In this document: positions 7,951-16,423 of the stretch, one piece after another | Layout of the letters: each line of letters opens with the position of its first letter | How positions within the stretch are numbered: position 1 is the stretch's first letter | Program-made: the position numbers and the translations under genes | NCBI GenBank assembly: GCA_945860285.1 | Contig: CAMAQB010000037.1 | Coordinates: 1-33,405 of the forward strand | Reading direction: 5' to 3' | DNA: 33,405 nt | Source: Akkermansia muciniphila | GTDB lineage: Bacteria > Verrucomicrobiota > Verrucomicrobiia > Verrucomicrobiales > Akkermansiaceae | Notes under the pieces: model-generated | Told to the model about the DNA's origin: nothing | The model's database searches: none | The model's input: the letters and a program-made list of their open reading frames with translations, nothing else

Positions 7951-8305
7951 CACAGGCTTTAGCAAGCTTAGAATTAAGATATTTTGGGATACGTCTTTGG
8001 TCATGTTTTTGTAGATGTTTACACACAAAGGACGACAGTTTAGATCACTCATCAACTCGAGCGCCAAAATGACCATCTAAAAGGGGGCTCGCAGGTGTCG
8101 GAAAAACGTAGAACAAAATACTACAAAAGGTGGTCGAAACGTTTAAGCCGCCCGCGCATTTAGCTATGAAATCCAAGCCAACTTCTGATCGACACCAGCC
8201 CTTTCTCATCAAAGCTTATCCAGTCGGAAAGTGTCCTGACGAACAGTGGATTTTTCCGATGTCAAACTGCCGCCGCTTCCCATTCCGCTGCTTGCGGTAG
8301 TAGCG

Positions 8306-8385
8306 CATTCCCCCCTCTTTTCCCGCCTCCGGTCCGACCACCAGCCCTTTCAGTGTCCTACACCCCAAAAGCAAATTGCTTGCAG
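8306..8385 (+). repeat. Diverged copy of the dispersed repeat
   Basis: CATTCCCCCCTCTTTTCCCG followed about 35 bases later by TACACCCCAAAAGCAAATTG and CTTGCAG. This parallels the first half and tail of R4 (CATTTCCCTTTTTTCCCGCT ... CAACCCCAAAAGAAATTTTC). The middle is poorly conserved, so this is a weaker call than R1-R5. Confidence 0.5.
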
Positions 8386-8537
8386 TCCGCATCCAAGTTA
8401 AAATCTTGACCAAGTGTTCAAGAGAGCTATCCTCGCAGTGTTGGAATTGAGCCATTTAAACCAGTAATAGCATCCGCCGCACGGCTGTTTCGTCGCGTTT
8501 TTCAACCCTGCTCAGTAGTCACTCGACGCTTTTCACT

Positions 8538-8620
8538 TCTTTGGAACCCCTTTTCCCCGCTCTTCGAATCCTCAGTTCCTTTCCCACGCACGTCAACCCT
8601 AACGAAAATTTATACCAGTC
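8538..8620 (+). repeat. Dispersed pyrimidine-rich repeat, copy R3
   Basis: First half CTTTTCCCCGCTCTTCGAAT, second half CCTTTCCCACGCACGTCAAC with tail CCTAACGAAAATTTATACCA. Lies immediately upstream of the GH101-like gene start (8625). Closest to R1 in the tail CCTAACGAAAA. Confidence 0.8.
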
Positions 8621-8624
8621 CGAC

Positions 8625-10382
8625 ATGAAGATATCAGCAAGTTCAAGAGTGGTTGGTTTGATTGCAGGAATCGTCTTTTCTGGCGCGCTTGAAGCACCGG
8701 GCGAAACCGTCACTGATGACCGGTTGATCGATCAAATTGCCTTGCATGTTGAGCCGAAAATTCTCAACCCCGTGCGCGATAAGACAGCCACGGGGAAGAT
8801 ATCGCTGATCGCATTTCACGCGGATGGCTCACAGCGCGTTCTGCGGAACGCTGATGCGGTGATCAACGCGAGAACAAAAGTTGCCAGCGGGAATGTCGAA
8901 GTGGCGACGGTTGATGGCGACAAGGTTGTGCCCAAAGAGGGCGGCATCGCCATCATTGAGGCAGAAGTCGTTGAGAACGGCAAGTCATTCAAGGCCAGCA
9001 CGGATGTTGTCGTTACGCCGTATTACCGGGACTATCATCAGGCACTGGTTATGAAATTATTCCTCGGGATGGAAGGTGATCCGGTGGAGCGCCTTGCCAA
9101 CGATCCCACCTTCCGTCAAGGACACGAAGTGATGTGCACATTCGAGGAGACCCTGGAACTTATCCGCAGGACCGACAACCTGACGCGCGGAATACCGAAG
9201 ATCATCTATCTGGTCGGCTGGCAGAAAGGAGGCCACGACCACGGGTATCCCGACTGGAGTGAGGTGAACCCCAGGATGAAACGGGCGCAGGATGCCACCG
9301 GGCTCGAAAGCCTGCGCTGGCTAATCCGCGAGGGCAGGAAGTTCAACACGACGGTCAGCCTGCACCTCAACATGGTTGATGCCTACAAACACAGCCCGCT
9401 GTGGGATGAATACGTTGCGAAGGACTGTTTCGCCAAGGATGAGAGCGGGCAATTGCTTGTCGGCGGAATCCAGGTGAAAGGAGATGACATGTACAACGTG
9501 GTCTATCCCAAAGAATGGGAAGCCGGGTTGGCGCAGAGACGCATTGACGGTTTGATCAAACTGATTCCCGAACTGAAAGAGGGGCATACCATCCATGTCG
9601 ATGTGTTCATTGCCAACCGCGATGGCGGCAGGCCGATCAGCCCCTGGCATGCGAAACCAGAGCATGGCGGATTGACGCCGGACAAGTATGTCGGAACCCA
9701 GCGCAAGATTTTCCACTACTGGCGCGACCGGGGTTTTGATGTGACAGGGGAAGGAACCGGCTGGGCCCATCCGCCGGGTGAACATTTCATCGGCCTGCAG
9801 GCGATGTCGTGGTGGTATTCCTGGAACCCGATGGAGATCCCGGAGTGCCTGGGTGCGCGAGGCCGCACCGATCGAGGCGGCGACGGCGACTTCCGCTTCG
9901 GCGCAAGCATGCACGGCGAGGAAATCTGGAAGAACGACAAGACGAACATGCCCGGTTTTCTCGGCATGTTCTGCCGCACGACCCTTCCGTGGTACTACCT
10001 CAGCCGGTTGGATCGGCAGAAGTTTGAGAACGAGGTATTGTATTACAGCGAGGGGGTTGTGGCCGGACACGAAAAGGGAAAACGCATCATTCGCAAAGGC
10101 GAGTTCGTCCTGCGTGAGAATGATGATCTTTTTGTTCCCGCCCTGTGGAGAACGAAGAAAGAGATCATTGCCTACAGCAAAGAAGGCTATGAACTCAAAG
10201 AGTGGCTTTTGCCTGACGACTGGAAAAATGTAAAAAGTGTCGATCTTTACAGGATTACTCTGGAGGGTTGTATACCTCTGAAGAAGGATGTTCCGGCAAG
10301 CGGCGGCAAACTGAGTTTGTCGATGGAAAAAGACCAGGCGGTTTCCGTAATGCCAGCAGGGCAAATGATTTCAGGAGATTGA
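8625..10382 (+). CDS. Secreted GH101-like endo-alpha-N-acetylgalactosaminidase family protein
   Basis: 585 residues from ATG 8625, chosen because a Sec-like leader follows directly (MKISASSRVVGLIAGIVFSG); the in-frame ATG at 8541 lies within the repeat. Residues about 25-125 resemble a bacterial Ig-like domain. The catalytic region resembles GH101 proteins, which release core-1 O-glycans from mucin-type glycoproteins: IYLVGWQKGGHDHGYPDW, then LRWLIREGRKFNTTVSLHLN and HVDVF. Asp326 in HVDVF is a candidate nucleophile and Glu376 in DVTGEGTGW a candidate acid/base; both are inferred from position only. The protein is shorter than multidomain GH101 enzymes from gut bacteria. It stands alone, preceded by R3 and followed by R4. 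Alternative: another clan-GH-A/TIM-barrel glycosidase. Confidence 0.65.
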   Translation: MKISASSRVVGLIAGIVFSGALEAPGETVTDDRLIDQIALHVEPKILNPVRDKTATGKISLIAFHADGSQRVLRNADAVINARTKVASGNVEVATVDGDKVVPKEGGIAIIEAEVVENGKSFKASTDVVVTPYYRDYHQALVMKLFLGMEGDPVERLANDPTFRQGHEVMCTFEETLELIRRTDNLTRGIPKIIYLVGWQKGGHDHGYPDWSEVNPRMKRAQDATGLESLRWLIREGRKFNTTVSLHLNMVDAYKHSPLWDEYVAKDCFAKDESGQLLVGGIQVKGDDMYNVVYPKEWEAGLAQRRIDGLIKLIPELKEGHTIHVDVFIANRDGGRPISPWHAKPEHGGLTPDKYVGTQRKIFHYWRDRGFDVTGEGTGWAHPPGEHFIGLQAMSWWYSWNPMEIPECLGARGRTDRGGDGDFRFGASMHGEEIWKNDKTNMPGFLGMFCRTTLPWYYLSRLDRQKFENEVLYYSEGVVAGHEKGKRIIRKGEFVLRENDDLFVPALWRTKKEIIAYSKEGYELKEWLLPDDWKNVKSVDLYRITLEGCIPLKKDVPASGGKLSLSMEKDQAVSVMPAGQMISGD

Positions 10383-10420
10383 ATGCATGTATGATATCGT
10401 CAAGAGATTCCCCGTCGCAT

Positions 10421-10502
10421 CATTTCCCTTTTTTCCCGCTGCTATAACTTCTCATTATCTTTCCCGGCCACATCAACCCCAAAAGAAATTTTCTAGCAAT
10501 CA
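10421..10502 (+). repeat. Dispersed pyrimidine-rich repeat, copy R4
   Basis: CATTTCCCTTTTTTCCCGCT, then TCTTTCCCGGCCACATCAAC with tail CCCAAAAGAAATTTTCTAGC. It starts 38 bases after the GH101-like stop codon. Confidence 0.8.
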
Positions 10503-10608
10503 ATAATCTTGGCAAAGCCGGTCTGTGAACCTACGTTAGCGACAAATGAAATGAACCGTCAAATACAGCAACGGCCATCGCAACACTGCTGCGTCGCGTT
10601 CTGGCCTT

Positions 10609-10649
10609 CCCAATCCAAAATCCAAAATCAACAATCATCAATCGGCCAC
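10609..10649 (+). repeat. Direct repeat upstream of the ORF6N gene
   Basis: CCAATCCAAAATCCAAAATC continuing AACAATCATCAATCGG. Matches 11426-11465 after allowing for an internal 7-bp duplication (CCAAAAT) in this copy. The two copies flank the ORF6N gene about 820 bases apart. Confidence 0.65.
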
Positions 10650-10721
10650 CTCTTCCCATTCCGCTTTTTTCCTTCACCCAGCTACCACTTCAGTTAGCAT
10701 TTCGGCAATCACTATCCATCC

Positions 10722-11357
10722 ATGACCGCCAAGCGAAAACCCGGCCCGGACCCAGCACCTGCTTCCCTGCTCGTGCCGGATAAGCTCGCCACGCTCGTGC
10801 ACTACCTGCGCCGTGAGAAAGTCATTCTCGATTCCGATCTGGCGGAGCTTTACGGAGTTCCAACCGGACGCCTCAATGAAGCCGTTCAGCGTAACCTCGA
10901 ACGATTCTCCGCCGACTTCATGTTCCAACTCACTGAAAATGAATTGGAATCTTTGGTATCGCAAATTGCGATAGCAAAGAATGCGGAGTCGTCTTTAAGG
11001 TCGCAATCTGTGACCTTAAAGCGTGGCGGACGCCGCAGCCTCCCCTACGCCTTCACCGAACAGGGTGTCGCCATGCTTTCCAGCGTGCTGCGGTCGGAAC
11101 GTGCCGTGGAGGTGAACATCGCCATCATGCGGACCTTCGTGCAACTCCGGCGACTGATGGATTCCAACGCCCTCTTGGCCGAGAAAATCGAAGCCCTCGA
11201 GGAAAAATACGCCGATCACGACCAGCAATTCCAGATCGTCTTCGAAGCCATCAAACAACTCATCGCCGCTCCTGCTCCTCCATCCAAAGAACTTGGCTTT
11301 CACACCATCCCGTCCGCTGCTACCGCGAAAAAGCAACCCCGCCGTCCCAAAACCTGA
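10722..11357 (+). CDS. ORF6N domain protein
   Basis: 211 residues. Residues about 15-105 fit the ORF6N domain, a putative DNA-binding module first known from phage proteins: KVILDSDLAELYGVPTGRLN, QRNLERFSADFMFQLTENEL and the later YAFTEQGVAMLSSVL, RSERAVEVNIAIMRTFVQLR. Residues about 150-180 look like a short coiled coil (LLAEKIEALEEKYADHDQQF), and the tail is Pro/Ala/Lys-rich. ORF6N genes are scattered accessory genes in many bacteria; a regulatory or mobile-element-linked role is often assumed but not proven. Its flanking direct repeats (10609-10649 and 11426-11465) suggest movement as a cassette. No ribosome-binding site is obvious before ATG 10722. Confidence 0.88.
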   Translation: MTAKRKPGPDPAPASLLVPDKLATLVHYLRREKVILDSDLAELYGVPTGRLNEAVQRNLERFSADFMFQLTENELESLVSQIAIAKNAESSLRSQSVTLKRGGRRSLPYAFTEQGVAMLSSVLRSERAVEVNIAIMRTFVQLRRLMDSNALLAEKIEALEEKYADHDQQFQIVFEAIKQLIAAPAPPSKELGFHTIPSAATAKKQPRRPKT

Positions 11358-11425
11358 TCGCTCCTTGGATTGATGATTGATGAACTCCAATTTTTTTGAT
11401 CTGAAAGAAAGACGGCTATTGGTTT

Positions 11426-11465
11426 CCAATCCAAAATCAGCAATCGTCATACGGCAATCTCTCCC
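11426..11465 (+). repeat. Direct repeat downstream of the ORF6N gene
   Basis: CCAATCCAAAATCAGCAATC followed by GTCATACGGCAATCTC; pairs with 10609-10649. A degenerate first half of the dispersed pyrimidine-rich repeat follows (CTTTTCTCAGCATCTCCAAT, about 11466-11486). Confidence 0.65.
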
Positions 11466-11572
11466 CACTTTTCTCAGCATCTCCAATCTAATAACCCCAA
11501 TCTCATCATAAGCGCAGCCATCGAAACCACCGCATTGACCTGCTTTGAAGAACTGAACGCGGCAGCAACCCC

Positions 11573-12397
11573 ATGACTTGGAAACGAAAACTTCTTGGTA
11601 GATGGTCGTGGAAACGGCCTTTTATTTCTCTTGCCTGGATTTATTTTTTACTTTCAATAGTCGCGTATTTTTTCGGATCAAAACTTTTGTTTCGCCCTCC
11701 TCATAGTGGCTATGCGGCTGATGGACTGCGCTACAAAACCATAGAAAATGGAGTAACACCAAAGATTGGTTACACGTGGTTATCACCACGCGACGACAAA
11801 TCGCCAGTGCTGTTTTTTTCTCATGGCAATGCCGAAGATATCGCAGACTACGAATGGTTGTTCGATGAATGGCATCGAGCTGGTTGTGGCGTTTTTTCCT
11901 ACGATTATCCCGGTTATGGCATATCGGCAGGATCACCTACCGAGGCATCTGTGAATGCCGCGGCTTCCGCATCCTGGCATTATTTACGCGAGTCTCTCGG
12001 CATACCTGCGGAGCGCGTGATCATCATCGGACGCTCGGTAGGCTGTGGTCCAGCTCTGGCACTTGCGGTAAAAAATGATCATGCAGGAATCATTTTACTC
12101 TCCCCATTTATGTCAGCATTCAAGACTGTTACCCGCGTGCCGATTTTCTTGGGCGACATGTTTCCTAACGATCAAGTGATCCTCTCACTTCATACGCCCT
12201 TACTCATCATTCATGGCGAAGATGATCGCGTGGTTCCTTGCTCGCAAGGTCACTCTTTGTTTGAAAGCAGTCCTAGTCGCAATAAAACATGGCTTGCGTT
12301 GCCACACTGCGGGCACAATGATCTGTTCGACGAAAATGAAGCTTTATTGTTAGAAAAAATCGTCGGTTTCGCTATCGAAAATGGCACTCAAAAATGA
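11573..12397 (+). CDS. Membrane-anchored alpha/beta hydrolase
   Basis: 274 residues with one N-terminal membrane segment (about 18-36, ISLAWIYFLLSIVAYFFGS), so the hydrolase domain probably faces the periplasm. The alpha/beta-hydrolase pattern is complete: oxyanion region HGNAED (84-89), nucleophile elbow GRSVG with Ser155, an Asp in HGEDDRVVP (about 218) and His248 in CGHND. This is the ABHD17/BEM46-like type, whose bacterial substrates are mostly unknown; an esterase, lipase or thioesterase activity is expected. The gene is clearly richer in A and T, with more TTT/ATT/AAA codons, than the cytochrome-like genes on either side, which suggests different ancestry. It is followed by repeat R5 and converges with the DUF1501 gene. 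Confidence 0.85.
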   Translation: MTWKRKLLGRWSWKRPFISLAWIYFLLSIVAYFFGSKLLFRPPHSGYAADGLRYKTIENGVTPKIGYTWLSPRDDKSPVLFFSHGNAEDIADYEWLFDEWHRAGCGVFSYDYPGYGISAGSPTEASVNAAASASWHYLRESLGIPAERVIIIGRSVGCGPALALAVKNDHAGIILLSPFMSAFKTVTRVPIFLGDMFPNDQVILSLHTPLLIIHGEDDRVVPCSQGHSLFESSPSRNKTWLALPHCGHNDLFDENEALLLEKIVGFAIENGTQK

Positions 12398-12447
12398 AGC
12401 ATAGGCAACTCCAGCGCGATGAAACATCACTTCTAATCTTGCATCAC

Positions 12448-12531
12448 GCTCCTACTTTCCCCCATTCTTCCAACCTCTCACCTTCTTTCCCGTTCACATC
12501 AAGCCTGAAAGCAATTTTTTAGCAGCCAGCA
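12448..12531 (+). repeat. Dispersed pyrimidine-rich repeat, copy R5
   Basis: TACTTTCCCCCATTCTTCCA then CTTCTTTCCCGTTCACATCA with tail AGCCTGAAAGCAATTTTTTA. Lies between the converging 3' ends of the hydrolase and DUF1501 genes, so it is not a promoter. No copy was found to the right of this one. Confidence 0.8.
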
Positions 12532-12538
12532 TTTTTTC

Positions 12539-13939
12539 CTAAGCCAGGATCGGGGTGATGACCTTGCCCTTGATGTCGGTCAGGCGGTAGTCGCGACCTT
12601 GAAAACGATAGGTGAGCCGCGTGTGCTCGATGCCCATCAGATGCTGCATGGTGGCGTGGAGATCGTGAACATCCACCCGGTCCTGAACCGCGTGATAACC
12701 GAGTTCGTCGGTCGCGCCATAGCTGATTCCCGGTTTAATCCCGGCGCCGGCCATCCAGATGCTGAAGCCCTTGTTGTGGTGGTCGCGGCCGTTGCCCTGC
12801 GACATCGGCGTGCGCCCGAACTCACCGCCCCAGATCACCAGTGTGTCATCCAACAACCCGCGTTGTTTCAAGTCGCTGAGCAGGGCCATGCAGGCGCGGT
12901 CGATTTCCTCGGCTTTGAAAACGATGCCCTGTTTGATGTCGCCGTGATGGTCCCAGTCCTTGTGATAAAGCTGGATGAAACGCACGCCGCGCTCGGCCAA
13001 GCGGCGCGCAAGCAGGCAGTTGTAGGCAAAACTGCCATCGCCCGGTTTGCAGCCGTAGAGTTCCAGCACCGAAGCGGGTTCCTTCGACAGGTCCATCAGC
13101 TCCGGCACGCTAGATTGCATTTTGAACGCCATTTCGTACTGGGCGATGCGGGTCGCGATTTCCGGGTCGTGCACCACGGCATCGTGAACGCCGTTGAGCT
13201 GGTTGATCGCCTTGACCGCATCGAGTTGACGGCTGACATTGATCCCCGGCGGCGCGTTGAGATACATCACCGGATCGCCCTTGCCGCGCAGATGCACGCC
13301 TTGGTTGCGACTGGGGAGAAATCCGCTCGACCACTGGCGCGCGGCGATCGGCTGGTTTTGTCCACCGCGACCGAGCGACGTCAGCACCACGAAACCCGGC
13401 AGGTTCTGCGCTTCGCTGCCGAGGCCATAGGTTGCCCATGCTCCCATGCTCGGACGCCCGGCGATTTGCGAACCGGTGTTCATGAACATGTGTGCCGGAT
13501 CGTGATTGATCGCCTCGCTGTAGACCGAGCGAATGATGCACATGTCGTCGGCCATTTTCCCCAACTGCGGCAGCAGAGAGCTGAACTCCTGACCTGACTT
13601 GCCGTATTTTTGAAACGGGTGCTGCGGGGCGAAACATTTCAACGCCTGGCCTTGGAGCTGGGCGATCTGCTGGCCTTTGGTCATGCTTTCCGGCATCGTT
13701 TTGCCATCCATTTGCCCCAGCACCGGTTTGTAATCGAACGTCTCCAGATGCGACGGGCCGCCAGCCATGCTCAGGAAAATCACCCGCTTTGCCTTGGGGG
13801 CGAACAATGGCGAGCCGAGAACGCCGGGCACCGAAGCCGCGGCATCATTGCCTAACAAATGCGCCAACGCGGCGGCACCGAAGCCGTAGGATGCCTGATT
13901 GAGAAACGCGCGGCGATGAAGTGTGGAGAATGGTTGCAT
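12539..13939 (-). CDS. DUF1501 protein with Tat-type leader (copy 1)
   Basis: 466 residues, the usual length. Twin-arginine-type N-terminus (LHRRAFLNQASYGFGAAALA). Family motifs: KRVIFLSMAGGPSHLETFDY, HMFMNTGSQIAGRPSMGAWA, GLLDDTLVIWGGEFGRTP and RDHHNKGFSIWMAGAGIKPG. DUF1501 proteins belong to the alkaline-phosphatase/sulfatase-like fold; no substrate is known. Genes of this family almost always follow a DUF1549/DUF1553 gene, and here ATG 13939 lies three bases after that gene's stop, indicating translational coupling. It is the last gene of the minus-strand group starting at 17969. Confidence 0.95.
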   Translation of the reverse strand: MQPFSTLHRRAFLNQASYGFGAAALAHLLGNDAAASVPGVLGSPLFAPKAKRVIFLSMAGGPSHLETFDYKPVLGQMDGKTMPESMTKGQQIAQLQGQALKCFAPQHPFQKYGKSGQEFSSLLPQLGKMADDMCIIRSVYSEAINHDPAHMFMNTGSQIAGRPSMGAWATYGLGSEAQNLPGFVVLTSLGRGGQNQPIAARQWSSGFLPSRNQGVHLRGKGDPVMYLNAPPGINVSRQLDAVKAINQLNGVHDAVVHDPEIATRIAQYEMAFKMQSSVPELMDLSKEPASVLELYGCKPGDGSFAYNCLLARRLAERGVRFIQLYHKDWDHHGDIKQGIVFKAEEIDRACMALLSDLKQRGLLDDTLVIWGGEFGRTPMSQGNGRDHHNKGFSIWMAGAGIKPGISYGATDELGYHAVQDRVDVHDLHATMQHLMGIEHTRLTYRFQGRDYRLTDIKGKVITPILA

Positions 13940-13942
13940 GGT

Positions 13943-16423
13943 TCAGGAGCGGGTAATGAATTCGTGAAGGTTGATCACCACCCGGGCGACACTGCTCCAG
14001 GCGGCGAGTTCGGCGGCATCGACATCGGCGGGGGCCGGTGTTCCAACTTTTCCCAAGGCTTGGGCGGCGGGAAGGTCGGCTTTGTATTGCTCGCGGTGTT
14101 TGACCAGCAATTCCATCAAGGCGCCGCGCTCTTCATCGGTGGGCAGTCGCTGCAAGGCCTCGCGCCAGAGCCAGGCGATGCGTGCGGCATCGTCGCCCTG
14201 TGCTTCCTTCATCACCCGCAGGGCCAGTGCGCGTGCGGCTTCGACATAACTCGGGTCGTTCAGCAGGGCCAGCGCCTGCTGGGGAATGTTCGAGCGGGTT
14301 CGCTCGGCAGTGCACTCCTCGCGGGTTGTCGCATCGAAGGCAAGCATCGAAGGATGGAGAAACATGCGCTGCCACCAGGTGTAGAGACCGCGGCGGTATT
14401 GTGCCTCGCCCTTGGAAGGATCCCAGTTGCGGGCGGGGAAATTCAAATTCTCCCAGTAGCCTTCCGGCTGATAGGGTTTCACACTGGTGCCGCCGATTTT
14501 TTTCACCAGCAGTCGCGAGGTTTCCAACGCGTAGTCTCTAACAAATTCCGCCTCCAGCCGGTAGCGGCTCTGACGGGTCAATTCGCGGTTCTCCGGATCG
14601 AGTGCCAACATTTCAGGGCTGGCTTCGGATATTTGCCGGTAGGTCTTGCTGGTGACCAGCAGCCGCACCATGTGTTTCACATCCCACTTGCTGTCCATCA
14701 TTTCCCCGGCCAGCCAGTCGAGCAATGGCGCATTCGGTGGCATCTCGCCCTGCAGACCGAAGTCCTCCAGCGGTTTGCTCAAGCCGATCCCGAAAAACAA
14801 TTTCCAAATCCGGTTGACCAGCACGCGCGAGGTCAGCGGATTGTCCCGGGAAACCAACCACTGGGCGAGATCCAGGCGGTTGGGCTCGCGGCCTTCGATC
14901 TTCGGTTGCGGAAGATACAGCGGAAAGGCCGGCTTCACCACCTCGCCGGTCTCATTCAAAAAATCGCCGCGCGGCAGGACTCTCACCGTGCGTTTGTTCG
15001 GCGTGCTGCGGGTGACGATGCAGCGCGCCGCCGAGTCCTCGATCGATTTCTTTTTGCCGTTTGCGGCATCGAGCTGTTTCTTGATCTCGACAAACTCCGG
15101 AGCCTTCGATTTGTAAACGCCGAGCATTTTTTTGCCTTCATCGGGCGACCAGTTGGCCACGGGTTTTTCGATGATCGGCAGCCAGTCGCCCTTTTCCCCG
15201 GCATCGCGCTGGGCCTTGCCCCAGGTCTCGATCCGCTGGAGCAATTCGGCGCTGTTTTCATCATAGGATTTTTGCAGGCGCTGCTGCTCGGCGACCGCAG
15301 CATCCAGCTCTTTTTGCTGGGCCTCGCTGATGACCGGAATCCCCTGCTCCGGGCTGGCGATGATGCCCTCCTCGATGTCGGCGAAAAACGCACCCATCGA
15401 GTAGAAGTCCTTGGTCAACATCGGATCAAACTTGTGGTCGTGGCATTGCGAACACATCCACGTCTGCGCCAGCCATACCGCGCCGACAGCGCGCACGCGA
15501 TCCTGCATGTAACGGGCTTCGTAATCTTTCGCCTGCGCCCCGCCTTCGTCGGTGGTCAACAGGAGTTTGTTGAAACACGAGCCAACCTTTTGTTCCATCG
15601 TCGGATTCGGCAACAGATCACCGGCCAGGTGTTCGATGGTCATCTGGTCGAAGGGTTTGTTCTGGTTGAACGATGCGATGATGTAATCTCGAAACGGAGA
15701 AACGTTGCGCTCCTTGTCAGAGTGATACCCGGCGCTGTCGGCGTAGCGCACCAGGTCAAGCCACCAAACCGCCATGCGTTCTCCGTACGCCGGGTCGGCA
15801 AGCAGGCGCTCAACCAGTTTCTCATAGGCATCGGGGGATTTGTCGTTGATGAAAGCATCGACCTCTGCCGCAGGAGCGGGCATGCCGTGCAGGTCGGCAT
15901 AGAGCCGGCGGATCAAGGTCCGGCGGTCCGCCTCGGCCGATCCATTCAGTCCGAGTTCGCGCTGGCGGGCCGCGACCAGGGTATCGATGGGATTCCCGGC
16001 AGCGGCGGGGATGTCCGCTTTCGCAACCGGCAAGTACGCCCAGTGCAATTGATATTCCGCGCCCTCGGCAATCCACTGTCGGAACATTTCCTTTTGTGCC
16101 ACGGTCAGACTCTTGTGGGTTTTCCCCGGCGGCATGCACTCCTCGGGATCGGTTTCGAAAATCCGCGCGATCAGCTCGCTTTCGTTCGGTTTTCCTGGGA
16201 CGATGGCGATCTCGCCCGACTTGGCGGGTTTGAGCGCCTCATCGCGAATGTCAAGGCGCAGGCCCGATTCGCGTTTATTCGCGTCGGGTCCATGACAGGC
16301 AAAACATTGATCCGACAGCAACGGGCGGATCTGACGATTGTAGGAAATTTTCTCCACCGCCCCGGTTGGCAAGGCAGGCAGCAAAATCAGGATCGGCAAG
16401 AATAGGAAAGCTTGATTGCTCAT
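13943..16423 (-). CDS. DUF1549/DUF1553 protein with PVC cytochrome c-type domain (copy 1)
   Basis: 826 residues. Sec leader (FLFLPILILLPALPTGA), then the PVC cytochrome c-like domain with CFACH (40-44) and ECMPPGKTHK. DUF1549 follows (about 125-345, DLHGMPAPAAEVDAFIND, YGERMAVWWLDLVRYADSAG), including a second CxxCH, CSQCH (324-328). A charged, probably helical linker (about 365-400) leads to DUF1553 (about 510-780: NRLDLAQWLVSRDNPLTSRV, LEDFGLQGEMPPNAPLLDWL). The two CxxCH motifs suggest heme attachment in the periplasm, though no reaction is established for the family. It is preceded by a 2OG oxygenase gene (36-base gap) and followed three bases later by its DUF1501 partner. Confidence 0.95.
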   Translation of the reverse strand: MSNQAFLFLPILILLPALPTGAVEKISYNRQIRPLLSDQCFACHGPDANKRESGLRLDIRDEALKPAKSGEIAIVPGKPNESELIARIFETDPEECMPPGKTHKSLTVAQKEMFRQWIAEGAEYQLHWAYLPVAKADIPAAAGNPIDTLVAARQRELGLNGSAEADRRTLIRRLYADLHGMPAPAAEVDAFINDKSPDAYEKLVERLLADPAYGERMAVWWLDLVRYADSAGYHSDKERNVSPFRDYIIASFNQNKPFDQMTIEHLAGDLLPNPTMEQKVGSCFNKLLLTTDEGGAQAKDYEARYMQDRVRAVGAVWLAQTWMCSQCHDHKFDPMLTKDFYSMGAFFADIEEGIIASPEQGIPVISEAQQKELDAAVAEQQRLQKSYDENSAELLQRIETWGKAQRDAGEKGDWLPIIEKPVANWSPDEGKKMLGVYKSKAPEFVEIKKQLDAANGKKKSIEDSAARCIVTRSTPNKRTVRVLPRGDFLNETGEVVKPAFPLYLPQPKIEGREPNRLDLAQWLVSRDNPLTSRVLVNRIWKLFFGIGLSKPLEDFGLQGEMPPNAPLLDWLAGEMMDSKWDVKHMVRLLVTSKTYRQISEASPEMLALDPENRELTRQSRYRLEAEFVRDYALETSRLLVKKIGGTSVKPYQPEGYWENLNFPARNWDPSKGEAQYRRGLYTWWQRMFLHPSMLAFDATTREECTAERTRSNIPQQALALLNDPSYVEAARALALRVMKEAQGDDAARIAWLWREALQRLPTDEERGALMELLVKHREQYKADLPAAQALGKVGTPAPADVDAAELAAWSSVARVVINLHEFITRS

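Larger units (their letters stand above)
7966..8624. other. Long AT-richer intergenic region with repeat copies
   Basis: About 660 bases between hicA and the GH101-like gene. From 7966 to about 8300 no gene or element is recognised; the stretch is AT-richer than the flanking genes. ACCAGCCCTTTC occurs at about 8198 and again at about 8339. A diverged copy of the dispersed repeat (8306-8385) and copy R3 (8538-8620) follow. A possible 79-codon minus-strand frame at 8216-8455 resembles no family and overlaps the repeat, so it is not called. Confidence 0.5.
10383..10721. other. Intergenic region with repeat R4 and an AATCCAAAATC repeat
   Basis: About 340 bases without a gene. R4 occupies 10421-10502. 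Around 10609-10649 is CCAATCCAAAATCCAAAATC followed by AACAATCATCAATCGGCC, a block that recurs after the ORF6N gene at 11426-11465. A pyrimidine-rich tail (10649-10709) may be a degenerate first half of the dispersed repeat. No promoter is clear. Confidence 0.5.

Noticed and set aside
8216-8455. 79-codon minus-strand gene in the gap before the GH101-like gene
   Set aside because: It overlaps a diverged repeat copy, shows no family pattern and has unremarkable composition.
1368-12531. Dispersed repeats as integron attC sites
   Set aside because: Placement after genes and the presence of a toxin-antitoxin module fit, but the copies are not strongly palindromic, lack paired RYYYAAC/GTTRRRY core sites in the right places, and no integrase gene is in view.
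13859-16405. An open frame of 848 codons on the plus strand opposite the DUF1549/DUF1553 gene
   Set aside because: It lies wholly antisense to a gene with clear family motifs; its product is His/Arg/Gly-rich with no domain, as expected of a shadow frame in a GC-rich gene. The same holds for the long plus-strand frames at 26723-28015 and 30995-32722.
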